Below, in pieces: positions 22,620-34,231 of a stretch of 64,000 bases of DNA (positions within the stretch are counted from its first letter, which is position 1; every line of letters starts with the position of its first letter). The translations under genes were made by a program, and so were the position numbers. The stretch lies in contig NC_060017.1 in assembly GCF_021134715.1 (NCBI RefSeq), positions 6,014,001 through 6,078,000 of the forward strand, read 5' to 3'. The notes under the pieces are model-generated. The model saw only the letters and a program-made list of their open reading frames with translations. It made no database searches and had not been told where the DNA came from. This DNA is from Daphnia pulex. Its lineage: Eukaryota; Arthropoda; Branchiopoda; Diplostraca; Daphniidae.

Positions 22620-25600
22620 CTATTCTCCAAACAGCTGTTCCTGCTGTTTAGAGTGTACGGGATTAGTGACTGTCGGGTTATGATGAGCGCTGAAAGATGC
22701 CAGGTGTTGAACGGCATCCTCGTCGTCGTCGTCACCTTCGTCATCTTCGGCTACGGTGACGTCGTCGGCCGCCAAATCGACGATAGGCAGTTGACCGCTG
22801 AAGCTGCTGCTGGGACCGAACCAGGCGGCTGCCTCCAGGGCGGCAGCGGCGGCTGCGGCTGCGGCTGGATTTTGAATGCCACTGGCAGCTCGTTGCTGGT
22901 TGCACGACACGCCCAGTCCAAAGTTGTCACCTGGATGATCACGTCCCGAAGTTAAGCAACGCCCAGCATGATGAAACCGCGACGTACCTTCCAGTGAAGT
23001 CATCAGACGCTGAGTCATGGCATTCAGAGCGGCCAATCGAGTCTCTTCGGCAACTTCCTGTTGCAGAGCGTTGAACAGCGACGACGATGTCAGGCCGCCT
23101 CCACTCAGGCAACTTGTACTGGATCCCGATCCACCTTGCATGTTGTTGTTGTTGTTGTTGTTGTTGGAGCCATTGGTCGCTCCGGCCATCAAATCGGCCA
23201 TGAGGCCATTCGCTGCATTACTGACGCCAGACGACGGCCCGGCTGTCGAACGCATTGACGGATAAGCAGATCCACCGGCTAATAGCGATCCTCCTATAAT
23301 CAGCGATTTAAACATAAATGAAGAAATAATTTAATACATTTATTATTAAAACTAGTCGGAATGAAGGCGAAATGGGAGAAAGTGTGCAAAAAAGTACCGT
23401 GAGTGAATGTGCCAGTCATGTTGGAGGAAGATGGCAGTGCGAATTCGTGATTATAATTGTGGCTATTACCATTATTCATGGCCGAATGGATCAACCCGCG
23501 CATTCCAGATCCACTGCCGCCGCCAAGTTCGCCCTGTTTTCCAAAAGTGACGTTGCAGTAATTTTTTTAAATAAATAAATAAACTAAATAAAAACCTGAA
23601 TTGTTTGCTGATGAGCCGGATGAACAGTCAGCAAGCGACTCATACTAGAGCTGGCGGCTGATCGGTTAGCGGTCAACTTGCTGGCATCTTCGCGGTCAAT
23701 GTGACGCGGGAGGCTGCTCGGATCGCGGAAAACAACGGCGCGGATGACGCCGTGAACGTGATCTTCTGGCCAAGAACCGGTCAGAATTCGTTGCGGTCTG
23801 CCACGACCTTTTGGACGCAATTCTACACACACACACACACACCCGCAAGAAAAATAATCTTATTGGCTGACACACAATTAGTAATGTTGTTGAAGTATTA
23901 GTTGGCAAGTGTAGGAAGTACAAAAACAAAGTCATAAATTGTTTCTTTTTTTTATGGGCGGGCGCATTTACACCTGCGCATCGAAATTACCCACAAACGT
24001 CAATTGACTCGGGCAGTAAACTTTATGTGGGAGCCAGCTGCTGGTGAGACTGTGAAACTCATTCATCATCTTCAAACCAGTTTGAAAAAAATCAAATTCT
24101 ATCAGATTTCAAATGTTTACTGAGGAATAAAGATGTCAGGAAGAATTGATCTAAACTACTGAATTGCATGAAAAAACTGGGCGTTGTCCTAGTTTGACCG
24201 TGAATGACAAATTGACAAGTGGATCGAGTTTGGTCTTAAATGTGCGGCTGTATAGACGAAATGTTGGGCAACATTTAAAAAAGAGAGGGGGGGGGGGAGA
24301 AAAGCAATGCAGCAATTTAGTCACGAGTTGATTACCTGGTCCACCATCAGCCGAAGGCCCGAGCATGTTATTCACGCGGTTGGCGTACAACACGAACGTC
24401 GGGTAGGGAATGTCAAATTTCCTGGCAGCCTATTAGCATATGCAAATCAGACCATTATGAGCTCGCCTCGTACACACACTTGGGAGAGAGACGTTGATGT
24501 AGATTAACAGTTTCTCCGCGCGGCAGACACACACACAAGCGCGCATTCCCTATTCAAATGAATTCATCTAATAAAGAGCGCGTCGCCCAGCGTCGCCGTC
24601 GTGGGCGTCGTCTTCGAGTGTGTGTCGGTTCGACTCCTGATGGCAGCTCCTCGTCGGTATATGAACGCGTGATTACAATTTCAATAACGACTCCAGCGTC
24701 CCTCCAGCACTCGTTGGGAGGAGAAGGAGGAGTTTGAATACTTGATGCAATTCGCCATTAATCAATAGGAGAGAGAGTTCTAGTGCGTGTCCCCCCGCGC
24801 TCTCTCCTCCGTTTGCTCATTAACCATTCGAAAGCAATCTTATATAGAATAGAGTACAGTAGCTCTATAGAGAAAGGGCGACTCGATGTGTACATTGCAT
24901 ATTAGACAATCAACATCATCAGCAAATCATCAGATTTCTCTCTCTCTCTTCTTCCTTGATGACAAGTTTGAGAAATCAATAGCCCCTCGATATAAGACGT
25001 CAAACTCACCAGGCAGCAACGCCACGAATATTCTATGAGACTACAATCGTATGCACAATGAACAAACATCCCCCAACAACTGCCCTCACAATAGAAAAAA
25101 CCAAAACCAAAATTAATTTGATGAAATTATACCTGGGAGAGTGACAATCCCTCACGGAGAACGGCCATGATAGCTTCGGCCATAGTTTCTGGCCTCCAAG
25201 TTTTGAAAGGACCGCGCTCACGAAAACGCAAGTTCTGCATGACTCCTTGGCCGGTAGCCCAGGCTTTCTGCCACAGCGCCTGTAATTGGTACTGGTACGT
25301 GTCTGTAACAGCAGCACACGCCCCAAAGTCATTTTAATATTTGACCCAAAATGAAACCAAACCAAACCGAGCATTTTAAAATACAAATAAACGCACACGA
25401 TGTGAAATGAGCTGCTGGAAATGTCATCAAGTATTAGCCGCTTGTTTCAATCAACGTCGCTCCCCCTCTATTTATTAACAAAAGAGACCAAGAGCGGCCA
25501 CAGTCAAATATAATACACTAAAAAGCGGGAGGAAATAAACTGGCAGCTCGATTGATAAAAGCCCGAGTCTGAGCCCATTTCTCTTGGTTATATGGCGGCC

Positions 25601-28600
25601 TGGCGTTTTGTGTTTGTGAAAATACAAACCAGCGGGACAGGCACTGGCCGTCATGATTATTTCAGAGCCTTCAACATTATAAATTATTAATCTACTTTCG
25701 GCCCGTTTCCAATGCTGATCCGATGATCCTGAAAGCATGTGCATGGACCTGTTTGATGATGGAACGGGGTTCGGAGGCATCTATAGGCGAACGAATGTTT
25801 TATAGTCCCGCGTCGGCTCTCTCTCTCCCGGTAGTCTTCGGACGTTCCGCAACCTGATGACGTACAACACCCGATGACAAAGTTTTCCAAGGCATACCCC
25901 GGCCTCCTTAAATCAAAGACTACCAAACCCCCGAGTTGCAGAGTCTTGTGGCTGGCTACTAAATCATTTAACTGACTTTTCAATACATTCACGACGCAGT
26001 TTCAAACTCGGGAATTTAACTCTTTCGGACCCCCCCGGCAAGAGCGTCACTTTGCGCCACTCACGGCAGACTATCAAATAATTCAGATGCCGATTTTTTA
26101 CAGAATGGAGATCGGTTGTTTTTTTACATCTTTAAGTAAAAAGTCACCAACGAACTAGAAAATTGGGGAATCTCAGCCAGAACGGAAAAAGTTTAAATCC
26201 TGGATAGCTAACGTTTATATCCATTTGGGTTGTTTTTGAAATTGGGAATGCATGATTGATACGGCTTTCGTGACTCTCGCTACTTAAAGTGATAAGGTCT
26301 TGTGAAAATTTGATTCGCTTAAGAGCACAGCAAATGCTGGCGGAACCGAAAACAATCTCAAGCAGCTAATACTTTAATAGCACCCAAAAGTCTCATTTGC
26401 CATTACGTCCGTTGACCCCTTAAATGGTGATAGTAATAACACATAAAAGGTCTAGAAAAATACAATCATAATTGTTGTACTTACCCCGGTAGCAGCATCC
26501 GCCGTCCGACCAAACGAAAAACACGACCACACAAAACACTTACGTACACGATCACGCACAATCAAAAATGGCGACATGTTCGATCCATTATTGTATTTGT
26601 TGACAAGGATTAAGGCGAGATGATGCCAGCAAAACAGCAAAAAAAAATGAGGAAAAATTAAACAAATGATACCTGGCAAAACACACACGAAAACGTGAGC
26701 AAAAGAAATTAAAGAGACGTAGAAAGATAATTTTTTTTTCGGGTAAAAAATAAACAAACGTGCAGCCATCGATTTGAGGACGATCGAGCGAAATAAACGG
26801 ACATGAAAAAAATATTAGTCCTCGATGCGAGAGAGAGATTGTCACAAGTGCAATTCGAGAAACGTTTTCAAGAGAAAAAATAATTGGCGACATCTTTTGG
26901 CACCTAAACACGACAAATAAATCGACGACTTGAGGAATCGCTACTCGCTACTACTCTAGACCGAAAAAAAAGAGAAAGATGACAACCAGACGCTTTTTCT
27001 TCGAAAAAATGATAAAAAAAATAATTGTAAAAAGATGGAAAACGAGATGAAAAACATTGGAATATGGCCGCCGAATTGGCACAGTGCGTTACGGGAGACT
27101 CGAATTGGCCTGGGAACAACAACGAAAAAAAAACATAAAAAACACACACACGACACTCGATTGGCACAAAATTGGCCAACAAGGTTATTTCGATTTGATT
27201 GTCGCCTTTTGGCAATTCTTTCATCACGACCGGTTAAACGGTCATTAATTTACACGCAAAAATGGGTAACAGTTTTTAGAGAAAAACAAAATGAGAAAAA
27301 GAGTGGAAGACTGGAAAATAATTTCTTTTTTTCAAAGGAGATGGAAGACCGATCAAGTATTGCCACTCTTTTTTAAGACACGAAAAAATCAATCACGAAC
27401 AAGGGGAATGTAACAAGCTCTCATAACTCATATATCCAAAAAAATAAGGAGAGCGAAACTACTACAGTCAGGAGAGGCTATTAAGAGAGAAGAATAGGCA
27501 GAAAAAGAAGAAAAATATATAAAACTTTTTCTTCTTTTTTTTCCAAGTGATCCCTTACCGAAAAACTTCCGGAACGAATAACAACAACAACTCGACTCCG
27601 CCTCCTACTCTTTCCATTATTTTTATGATTATTTTTATTACAACCCCCCTTATTTCTCTGCTCCTTTCCCCACTGGTAAGTCACCGCTCCGCACACACAG
27701 AAAACCCGCTACAGAGAGTGTGTCGTTTCAACAGAAAAATCGACACAAGACACATAATAATAAAGACAAATAATTTTTTGAGCGATAATTAAGGCACAAA
27801 CAAATTCTACCCGAGAAAATTTGTATACAATGTCAAAAATTGAGGAGGTATTTTGGGGTGAAAAAAAAATAACATGTTTTGATGGCTTTTATCTCTTTTC
27901 CCTTTTCATTATTTTTCTCTCAACTTGTTTTCTTTTTTCCTGGTTCTCGAGGTACTATAAATCAATCAAATTTCAAAAAATACCCTTGTTTTTTAAATGT
28001 TGTTTGAATATTGCTGATGTAAAAGAAAGAAATTCATCCGCGATGAACCGAGAGGTTCTCCGGTTCGGGATCGCTATCGTCTCCGTGGTCGTGATCGACA
28101 CTGTGCGTCCTACTCCTCAAATTGTGTCTGTGATTCTGTCTCTGCTGCTGGAGGAGAAAGGCATGACTTAGCTGAAACGCCTGGCTCAAATGAATGTTGT
28201 TGTTGTTGATGCTACGGAAAGCCGACGCTGCTGCAGCGGCAGCAGCGGCCACTGTCATGTGATTCCCACCACCACCACCACCAACGGGCAGTTCCTCTTC
28301 AAAAGGTTTTGACAAATTCTCAGGGATCAACTCATCGGGTGGCGAGGGTGAGAGGTTATTGTTGTTGGATGAGCCGGACGAAGCGGAAGAGGCCGAGCTG
28401 GGTGACGAGCGATTATTGTTGTTGTTGTTATTGTTGTTTTTATTCTTGCTGGACTTGTTGTTGTTGTTGTTCTTGACGTAGAAGAGCGACACAATGTTGT
28501 GCTTCTTGCAAAATGCCCACCACCATCTGAATCCCATCAAGTTGCCCAGTTTGAAAGAGGGCTGGCCTTTACTTTGTTTCAGCTTCTCCACGAATGCGAC

Positions 28601-31600
28601 GATGGACTCGAGCGACTTATTGGTCCGCCGGTTGTACGGCATGACGCTAGTCTCGCAGCAAAAATCCAGCACAGCTTCTTCATCCTGGGCGTCTAGGCCG
28701 AGCTCGTCCAGGACCAACATGCGCTTCGATTTCCCCAAAATGTTGTCGTACAATGTTCCTTTTGGGATGTTGAAATGAGACGAGGCCTGAGTGAAGCGCA
28801 TTTTCTGTGTCACTATCGAGTTGATGGCCTCCTGGAGCGTCTCCTTTGACCAGGAAGGAGCTTTCGAACGCCACTGGACTAGCGACTCTTCACATTCGAA
28901 CAACAAAATGCGCAGGGGGGGGGGGAGAAAAATAGAAAAACAAAAAAAAAACAAAAATGAAAATAAAAACCAAAACATAAATCAATCAAAATCAAATCAG
29001 AAATCAAAATGGAAGAAAAATAGGTCCCAAGAAGAAAAGAAAAACCATGAAAACAAGAGTGTCTTGATGAATAGATGATTACGGGATGGGTGGCGGTATA
29101 TGAGTCGGATGATTCCGACGAAGGAAAAAAGTCGAATGACGACAAAGATCAATTTCAAATGAATTGAATGAGTGAAATGTGTCATTCATTCAGAGACATT
29201 CGAGGACACAATGAAACGGTAAGTTTTGTCATGCGAAACAGACATGCCAGATCTACTAATGAAAACCTCTCGTCATGGCGGATGCAACAACAACTACACA
29301 GAGATTCTTTTGTTCGTCAGTCCCGTGAAAAATTCAAACTCCAAGGGAGGAGCTGACGGACAAGAGAGATAAAGCATGCCCTTACCCTGTCACAGTTGTG
29401 TGTGTAGACCCAAATTTGTTTCAAAAGTAGAGGGGAAAAAAGAAACCAGTAAAAAAAAGAAAAAGAGAAATAAATAAATAGGCAGTCCGGTTCTTACCTG
29501 AGAGCACCGACGGTGAAGCGGTCAACCACGGGTGAGTCCCTTCCAGCATCCGGGCCTGTTAAATTTAAAAGAAAAATTTAAAAGATGGCATATAGAAAGA
29601 TGGGCTTTTTTTTTAATTTTTCTCTTTTGCTTCATGGCGAAAAATAAATTCCTGATTTGAGATTTTTAAGGTAAATCTTTCCATAGTCCACAGGTAAAAA
29701 AAAAAAATTGGCTATGGGGTTTCTCACGATCCTGTAGGCTATTAAAAAAAAAGAGTTGCTCAATAGAAATTGGGAGCGTCCACACAACAGAACCGGCGTT
29801 ACGAGGCCGATCCATCAATAAATGTGAATTCAGTTTGGGGCTGTCCGGTATTTGAAGAAATGGTGGAAAGGTTTTTTTTTTTACTTCCTTTTTCCAAAAA
29901 AAGGTAAAAATATAAAAATGTTGGGTTTCCTAGTGACATATCCCCCCGAAGAAACGACGGAGATATGTACATATATATATATTGAGGGTTCTCTATCTTT
30001 TTATTATTATTAAAAAGAGGAAGGGGAGGCTCATAAAACATGTCCCTTTGGAAATTGTACTGGCTTTTTTTTTTAATACTGGTATTTTATGATTTTTTAC
30101 AACTTTCCGAGAGAGGGAGCAATGAAAAACAGGTTGCAAAAAAGGAAAAAAAAAAAAAAGAGAACGGTACCCACCACCTCAGCGGGTGGGCAATACCCAC
30201 CCTACCTACCTACCTCTCCTTTCTTTTGGCTTTTATCCCTCTTCTACCTTTAGTTGTATATATACTTATATACTTCTACTTACACCCCCTCGTTTTCACA
30301 AAAGAAGAGGTATTGAAATGATGGGGGTACTTTACTCGTTTTCTCTTCTCGACTCTCTCTCTCCCCTCATATATATTTCTATATTACTTTTGTAGAAAGA
30401 AGAAGAAGAGTCGTACACAGAAAAATGCCTGGTTAAGTTCCAAGTGGTCAATGCCCCAGTGGACCGAGTCCATCTTTCTCTCTCTCCTGTAAGGTGCAGG
30501 AACAAATACTATTTTTCTAGAGATGAAGCGGATGGCTGAATCTCGACGACGACTCATTAAAAATGCAAGTGCTAATGACAAACAAGGTATATTGATTGAT
30601 ACCTCCCTCTATTCTATCTTGTCTGAAATGTTGCCATCGATCCAAACTGGGAAAAGAAAAAGAGCTGCAATTGTTTTGTTGGCAGCATCCAATAAGGACG
30701 TGATGAAGTTGTACCATAGGAAGCACTACTACTACTACTACTACAACAACCAGCATATATGTAGATATAAATATACACCCTTGGAAAAAAGAAAACTAGC
30801 TGCGTCGTTAACCGTTTTACAGCTTCACCGAGTCGAATTGAGCTGACCTCCACACACGAGTCTCTCGAGAGATCTCGACTCGATGGGGAAGAAAAAGGAT
30901 AACCATCATGGACACAATTCTCTCCAGGTAACAAGACCAATAGAGAAGAAAGACGCTTTAAGGAGAGCGTGTGTGTGTGAATGTCATCAACTATACCCCC
31001 AGACAGGTGTCAATATAATAACGGAGGGTACCATATTCTTTTAGGGTTCGGAAAAACAAGTGGCAATAACACCTTTTTTCCCCCCTCTCGTGTTCCTCAA
31101 TTGTTTTTCCAACGACCTTCGACTGACTGATGTACCAAATACACATTTTTTTCGTCCTGTCAAAAAATAAAGCTTGACATTTCTTCGCTCGAATCTCCTA
31201 ATCTCTCGGTCTATACTAAAAAAAAAGCTAAGTTGATATAATAAGAGCTACATTTTATAATCATGCGACTAGGGGGAATTGGGATGTGATTTTGGAAATA
31301 AAATAAACAAAACGACACGCTCTAATCACGTCTTTTTCCAGGTTTTCCGAGATGGGAAACTGTGCACCGATTTTTTTCTTCCTTCCGTTGAGTGAACATG
31401 ATAATAATAAAAAACTACTATTCAATAGATGATTGTGAACGACTTGTTTGTTGTTCTTCTCCAACTGGCAACAACACATCGCTTAGCTTTTTGAAAGATT
31501 GAAGAGACGGAAAGAGGAGGTAAGATTAATGATACCACTGTGTGTGTGTTTGTTTCCAGCGGGTCTGCTCTTCTATTCCGGTTCCCGAATAACATGGATC

Positions 31601-33799
31601 GATGGTGTTTACCTCAAGACGTTCACAATGTATCCATACACACAGTTGAATATTATAAAATATCAAAAAGAGAATAAAGAACGACGGCGACGACGACGTC
31701 GGCTCTCAAAAACAGGAAGAAGCGCATTTTCGCAACGGATCCTTCCGCTGGATCGCCCCGCAATAGACTCTCTCTCACAAAAACTTTTGACAAAATGCAC
31801 AGACAAATAAAGAGACTATCAATGGATGTCGGCGTCTATTGTGCTCCCAAGCAGGTATTCCTATGTAATCCATCAGCCGAGCGATATCATTTTCAAGCTT
31901 CAATGCATCCCAGGATTGCGGAGAAACATCATTGAAACTTAACGTACTGTGGCTATATGGTTTGTTTGTTGCCCCGTGTACAAAAACATTTCCCCATTTT
32001 TTTTGTCTTTAATGAAATTCGGGCTCATGTTGTTCGTTTCCCATTAACGGCCAACAAAAAAAAATCCTGGAAGGAGGAGGGCAAAAAAAAAACGGCGGCA
32101 TCGACGAGAGGTCGAAGGGATTTTGGGACCTCAGCAGGGGGTGTCGGGACTGGTCACCTTTCAACCTTAAAAGAACAAAAAAAAAGAGGGGGGCCTCGAA
32201 GAAGAAGAAACATTTTCAGCCCTCGAGTGAACATCAAGGCCATCGTGCACCACCAAAGCGTCTTCAACTCCCCACCACCATCTTCTCCAACCCCCATAAG
32301 AAAAAATACCATTTTTTCTATTTTATTTTCAACATCTCCGGAGGGAGAGAGCTCATTTTTTTCTTCTTTTCCAGTTTCCCTTTGGTTTTTTAACAAGCGT
32401 CGGAATGTGGCGCCGAGGGCACCATCTATATAACTTTTCCCCCCTTCTCGAAAAATATATATAAGAAAAACAACTTGTAAGAATAATAAATACAGAGAAA
32501 TTCTAATATTTATCGGGTTCTGTTTTTGGAAGGCGTCGCGACGCTAGACCTCATTTGAGAGAGAATATTGGGCGTCTATCGACCTTCGAATAAGATAAAC
32601 AACCACGGGTTTCCTTTTTTAATAGACGGCGGATGCAGTTATATTCTTTCGAAATTCAGATAAGATTTTTCTACTTAACTAGACTAACTGCTTATCAACT
32701 TCCGGAAAAAAAGTGACGTCTAAGTTAAATAAAAATTGACAAAACTTACCCTCTCCTCTTCGCGGATGAGTTCTGCGATGCCGGGCTTAATATCAAGGTC
32801 ATCCGAGTGGGCCAGTGGATGTTGATGGAGAGAAGATGGAGGAGGCGGTGCCTGGGTCAAAGCCTGCGGCGCCAACGAGGCGGAGGAGGCGACCGGACTG
32901 TGCGGCGGTGGTGGTGGCGGCGGCGGCGGCGCTTGTTGTTGATGACCAACCAACGAGAGTGGGCCGTCGTGATGGTCCAAACTAGCCTCTTCGTGATGCT
33001 GATGATGCATTCCCGGAGTCGAAGCGGCTGCCGGACTCGAGGCGCCACCGATTGGACTTTCAGACCCCGAAATGCGACGTCGTTTGACGCCAGACGATCG
33101 AGACGCCGGAGCAGGAGTGGGCGAAGGGGTAGGCGTCGTAGCCATTTCTTCATCCATGACGTGTCCAGGCCACGCCGGTTGTTGCTGCTGCTGATGATGA
33201 TGAATTTGATGATGATGATGATGAGGCAATGTTGGCCATGTCGGACTGTCCGTCTGTCTCCTGACGGCTGCAGCCGATGAAGATGACGACGACGTCGATG
33301 GGCCGGCCGTCGGATGAATGGGAATCAGCGGACTGGATTCGCTGCGATCATCGGCCGTAACGGCGGCAGCAGCAGCGGCGTGTCGGTCGCTGTTGAGCTC
33401 CGAGAGTCCTCTGATTTTGAGCGTCTCGGCGACGCGTAAAAGGGACGTCAGTTCCTCCTGGGCGACGGAGATCTCGCCGCGGTACATGTACTCGACGATA
33501 GCCTTGAGTTCTGGCCAGCGGGTGTCCTTCAAAATGACAATGGGATGCTGGCAGGGATTGTCAAAGAAGAGATGCTGGAAATAGGGCGAACAGGCTGACA
33601 GGACCATGCGATGGGCCTTGATGGCGTGTCCATCGGCCGCCAGAGTGACGTCGACAAACGTCTCATTCTGCAGCAGTTGATCAAAGACGCTGGTCAAATT
33701 GGACTGGTAGTTGTTCCAGCGGAGGCACAGGTGCGGCGACGAGCCGCCAGACGCCGCCGATGATGACGACGACGACGTCGAGGCCATTTTCGATGACAT
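22620..33799 (-). CDS. BTB-Psq transcription factor, bric-a-brac-like, isoform with BabCD (Psq plus AT-hook)
   Basis: A nuclear sequence-specific regulator; in Drosophila, bab1/bab2 pattern legs, ovary and pigmentation. Exons 33799-32750, 29555-29498, 25302-25133, 24429-24336, 23822-23596, 23533-23398 and 23293-22620 join in phase to 802 residues. The BTB domain (about 24-130) begins LCLRWNNYQSNLTSVFDQLL and contains VLSACSPYF and NPCQHPIV, for dimerisation. Poly-Ser, His, Gln and Pro linkers follow. A Psq motif (about 403-446, WRPETMAEAI then DIPYPTFVLYANRV) is followed by an AT-hook (KGRGRP); together these form the Bab conserved domain. The tail has Asn8, Ala9 and an acidic stretch. The last exon may lose a 57-bp in-frame intron (22987-22931), giving 783 residues. 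The 5' UTR continues upstream past the acceptor at 33823/33824. Symbol left empty because bab1/bab2 orthology cannot be decided here. Confidence 0.85.
22931..22987 (-). other. 57-bp optional intron or insertion containing a 5S-rRNA-like 16-mer
   Basis: Read on the minus strand this starts GTACGT and ends ATCCAG, and removal keeps the frame (19 codons). The open frame also reads straight through it. On the plus strand it contains CCGAAGTTAAGCAACG, which matches the conserved internal control region of arthropod 5S rRNA as I remember it. A preceding GATCAC also matches with a 3-nt insertion. It is too short to be a 5S gene. Confidence 0.5.
25303..28033 (-). other. bab-like gene: intron between alternative 3' exon and BabCD exons
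   Basis: No additional coding exon recognised. The part just below 28033 would be the 3' UTR of the isoform that ends at 28034. Low-complexity and poly-purine tracts are frequent around 26.6-27.9 kb. Confidence 0.5.
28034..33799 (-). CDS. Same bab-like gene, alternative 3' exon: BTB plus Psq/CENP-B-type HTH and two PENLS motifs
   Basis: Exons 33799-32750, 29555-29498 and 28887-28034 also join in phase, giving 653 residues and a different C-terminus. The alternative exon starts after ATGTGAAG and stays open to its own stop at 28034. It encodes a Psq motif (about 381-422, WSKETLQEAINSI then NIPKGTLYDNILG). An HTH-like region follows (about 430-505) with NRRTNKSLE and RWWWAFCKKHNI, resembling the CENP-B/pogo second helix-turn-helix. 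Then come Asn, Ser and Ala-rich tracts and two PENLS motifs, which fit the PxDLS-type CtBP-binding consensus, the second just before the stop. Using this terminal exon or skipping it to 25302 would give two DNA-binding versions behind one BTB domain. The acceptor is imperfect and splicing is inferred. Confidence 0.65.
28888..32749 (-). other. bab-like gene: introns around the 58-nt exon 29498-29555
   Basis: Apart from the 58-nt coding exon (starting ARMLEGTHPWLTASPS), nothing coding was recognised. The DNA has C/G homopolymers (28915-28924), A tracts and (TA)n-like runs (about 29970-29982). Open frames on both strands are low-complexity. Confidence 0.5.
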
Positions 33800-34231
33800 T
33801 CTCTCTCCTGATTGTTATCCTCCTGAAAAATTAATGCAAAATGAACGTTGTAGACTCAAGGACTAGAGAGTAATGGGCTGCAGGTGCACGACATGAATCA
33901 AAAAATGAAACTTAAAAACAACGTTTGACTTTTTAGGTGACCGACAAAAAAAGAAATGGCGGACGTTCCTTTTTGGCGACCAATAAAAACAATGGATGGC
34001 CGTCAGACACAAAAAGAAGAAAAAATATCCTCCAACCAAAACAGAAAAACCTGTTTTCATTTTCTAGACCCAACGCACGCACAACTCGCCCAACAAAAAC
34101 ACACACATTTTGTGAATAGGAATTCCCCCCACTTGCTACCGGCGTCGTCGTCGTCGACGAGATTCTTTTATTTAAAATATATCAAACAAAATTTGTGACA
34201 ACCGGCTAAAATTTTCAAATAGCTATTCACC
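33800..34231 (-). other. bab-like gene: 5' UTR part of the BTB exon and a candidate upstream 5' exon end
   Basis: The BTB exon continues to an acceptor at 33824/33823 (AATTTTTCAG), leaving 23 nt of 5' leader before the ATG at 33799. A good donor, AACAG followed by GTGAAT, at 34231/34230 could end an untranslated first exon. The first exon's 5' end and the promoter are not defined. Confidence 0.35.

Noticed and set aside
22931-22987. A 5S rRNA gene
   Set aside because: Only about 16-25 nt of similarity; the rest of a 120-nt 5S gene is absent.
32807-33280. 157-codon plus-strand frame opposite the BTB exon
   Set aside because: Antisense shadow of the repeat-rich bab coding exon (Arg/Met-rich mirror of His, Ser and Pro tracts).
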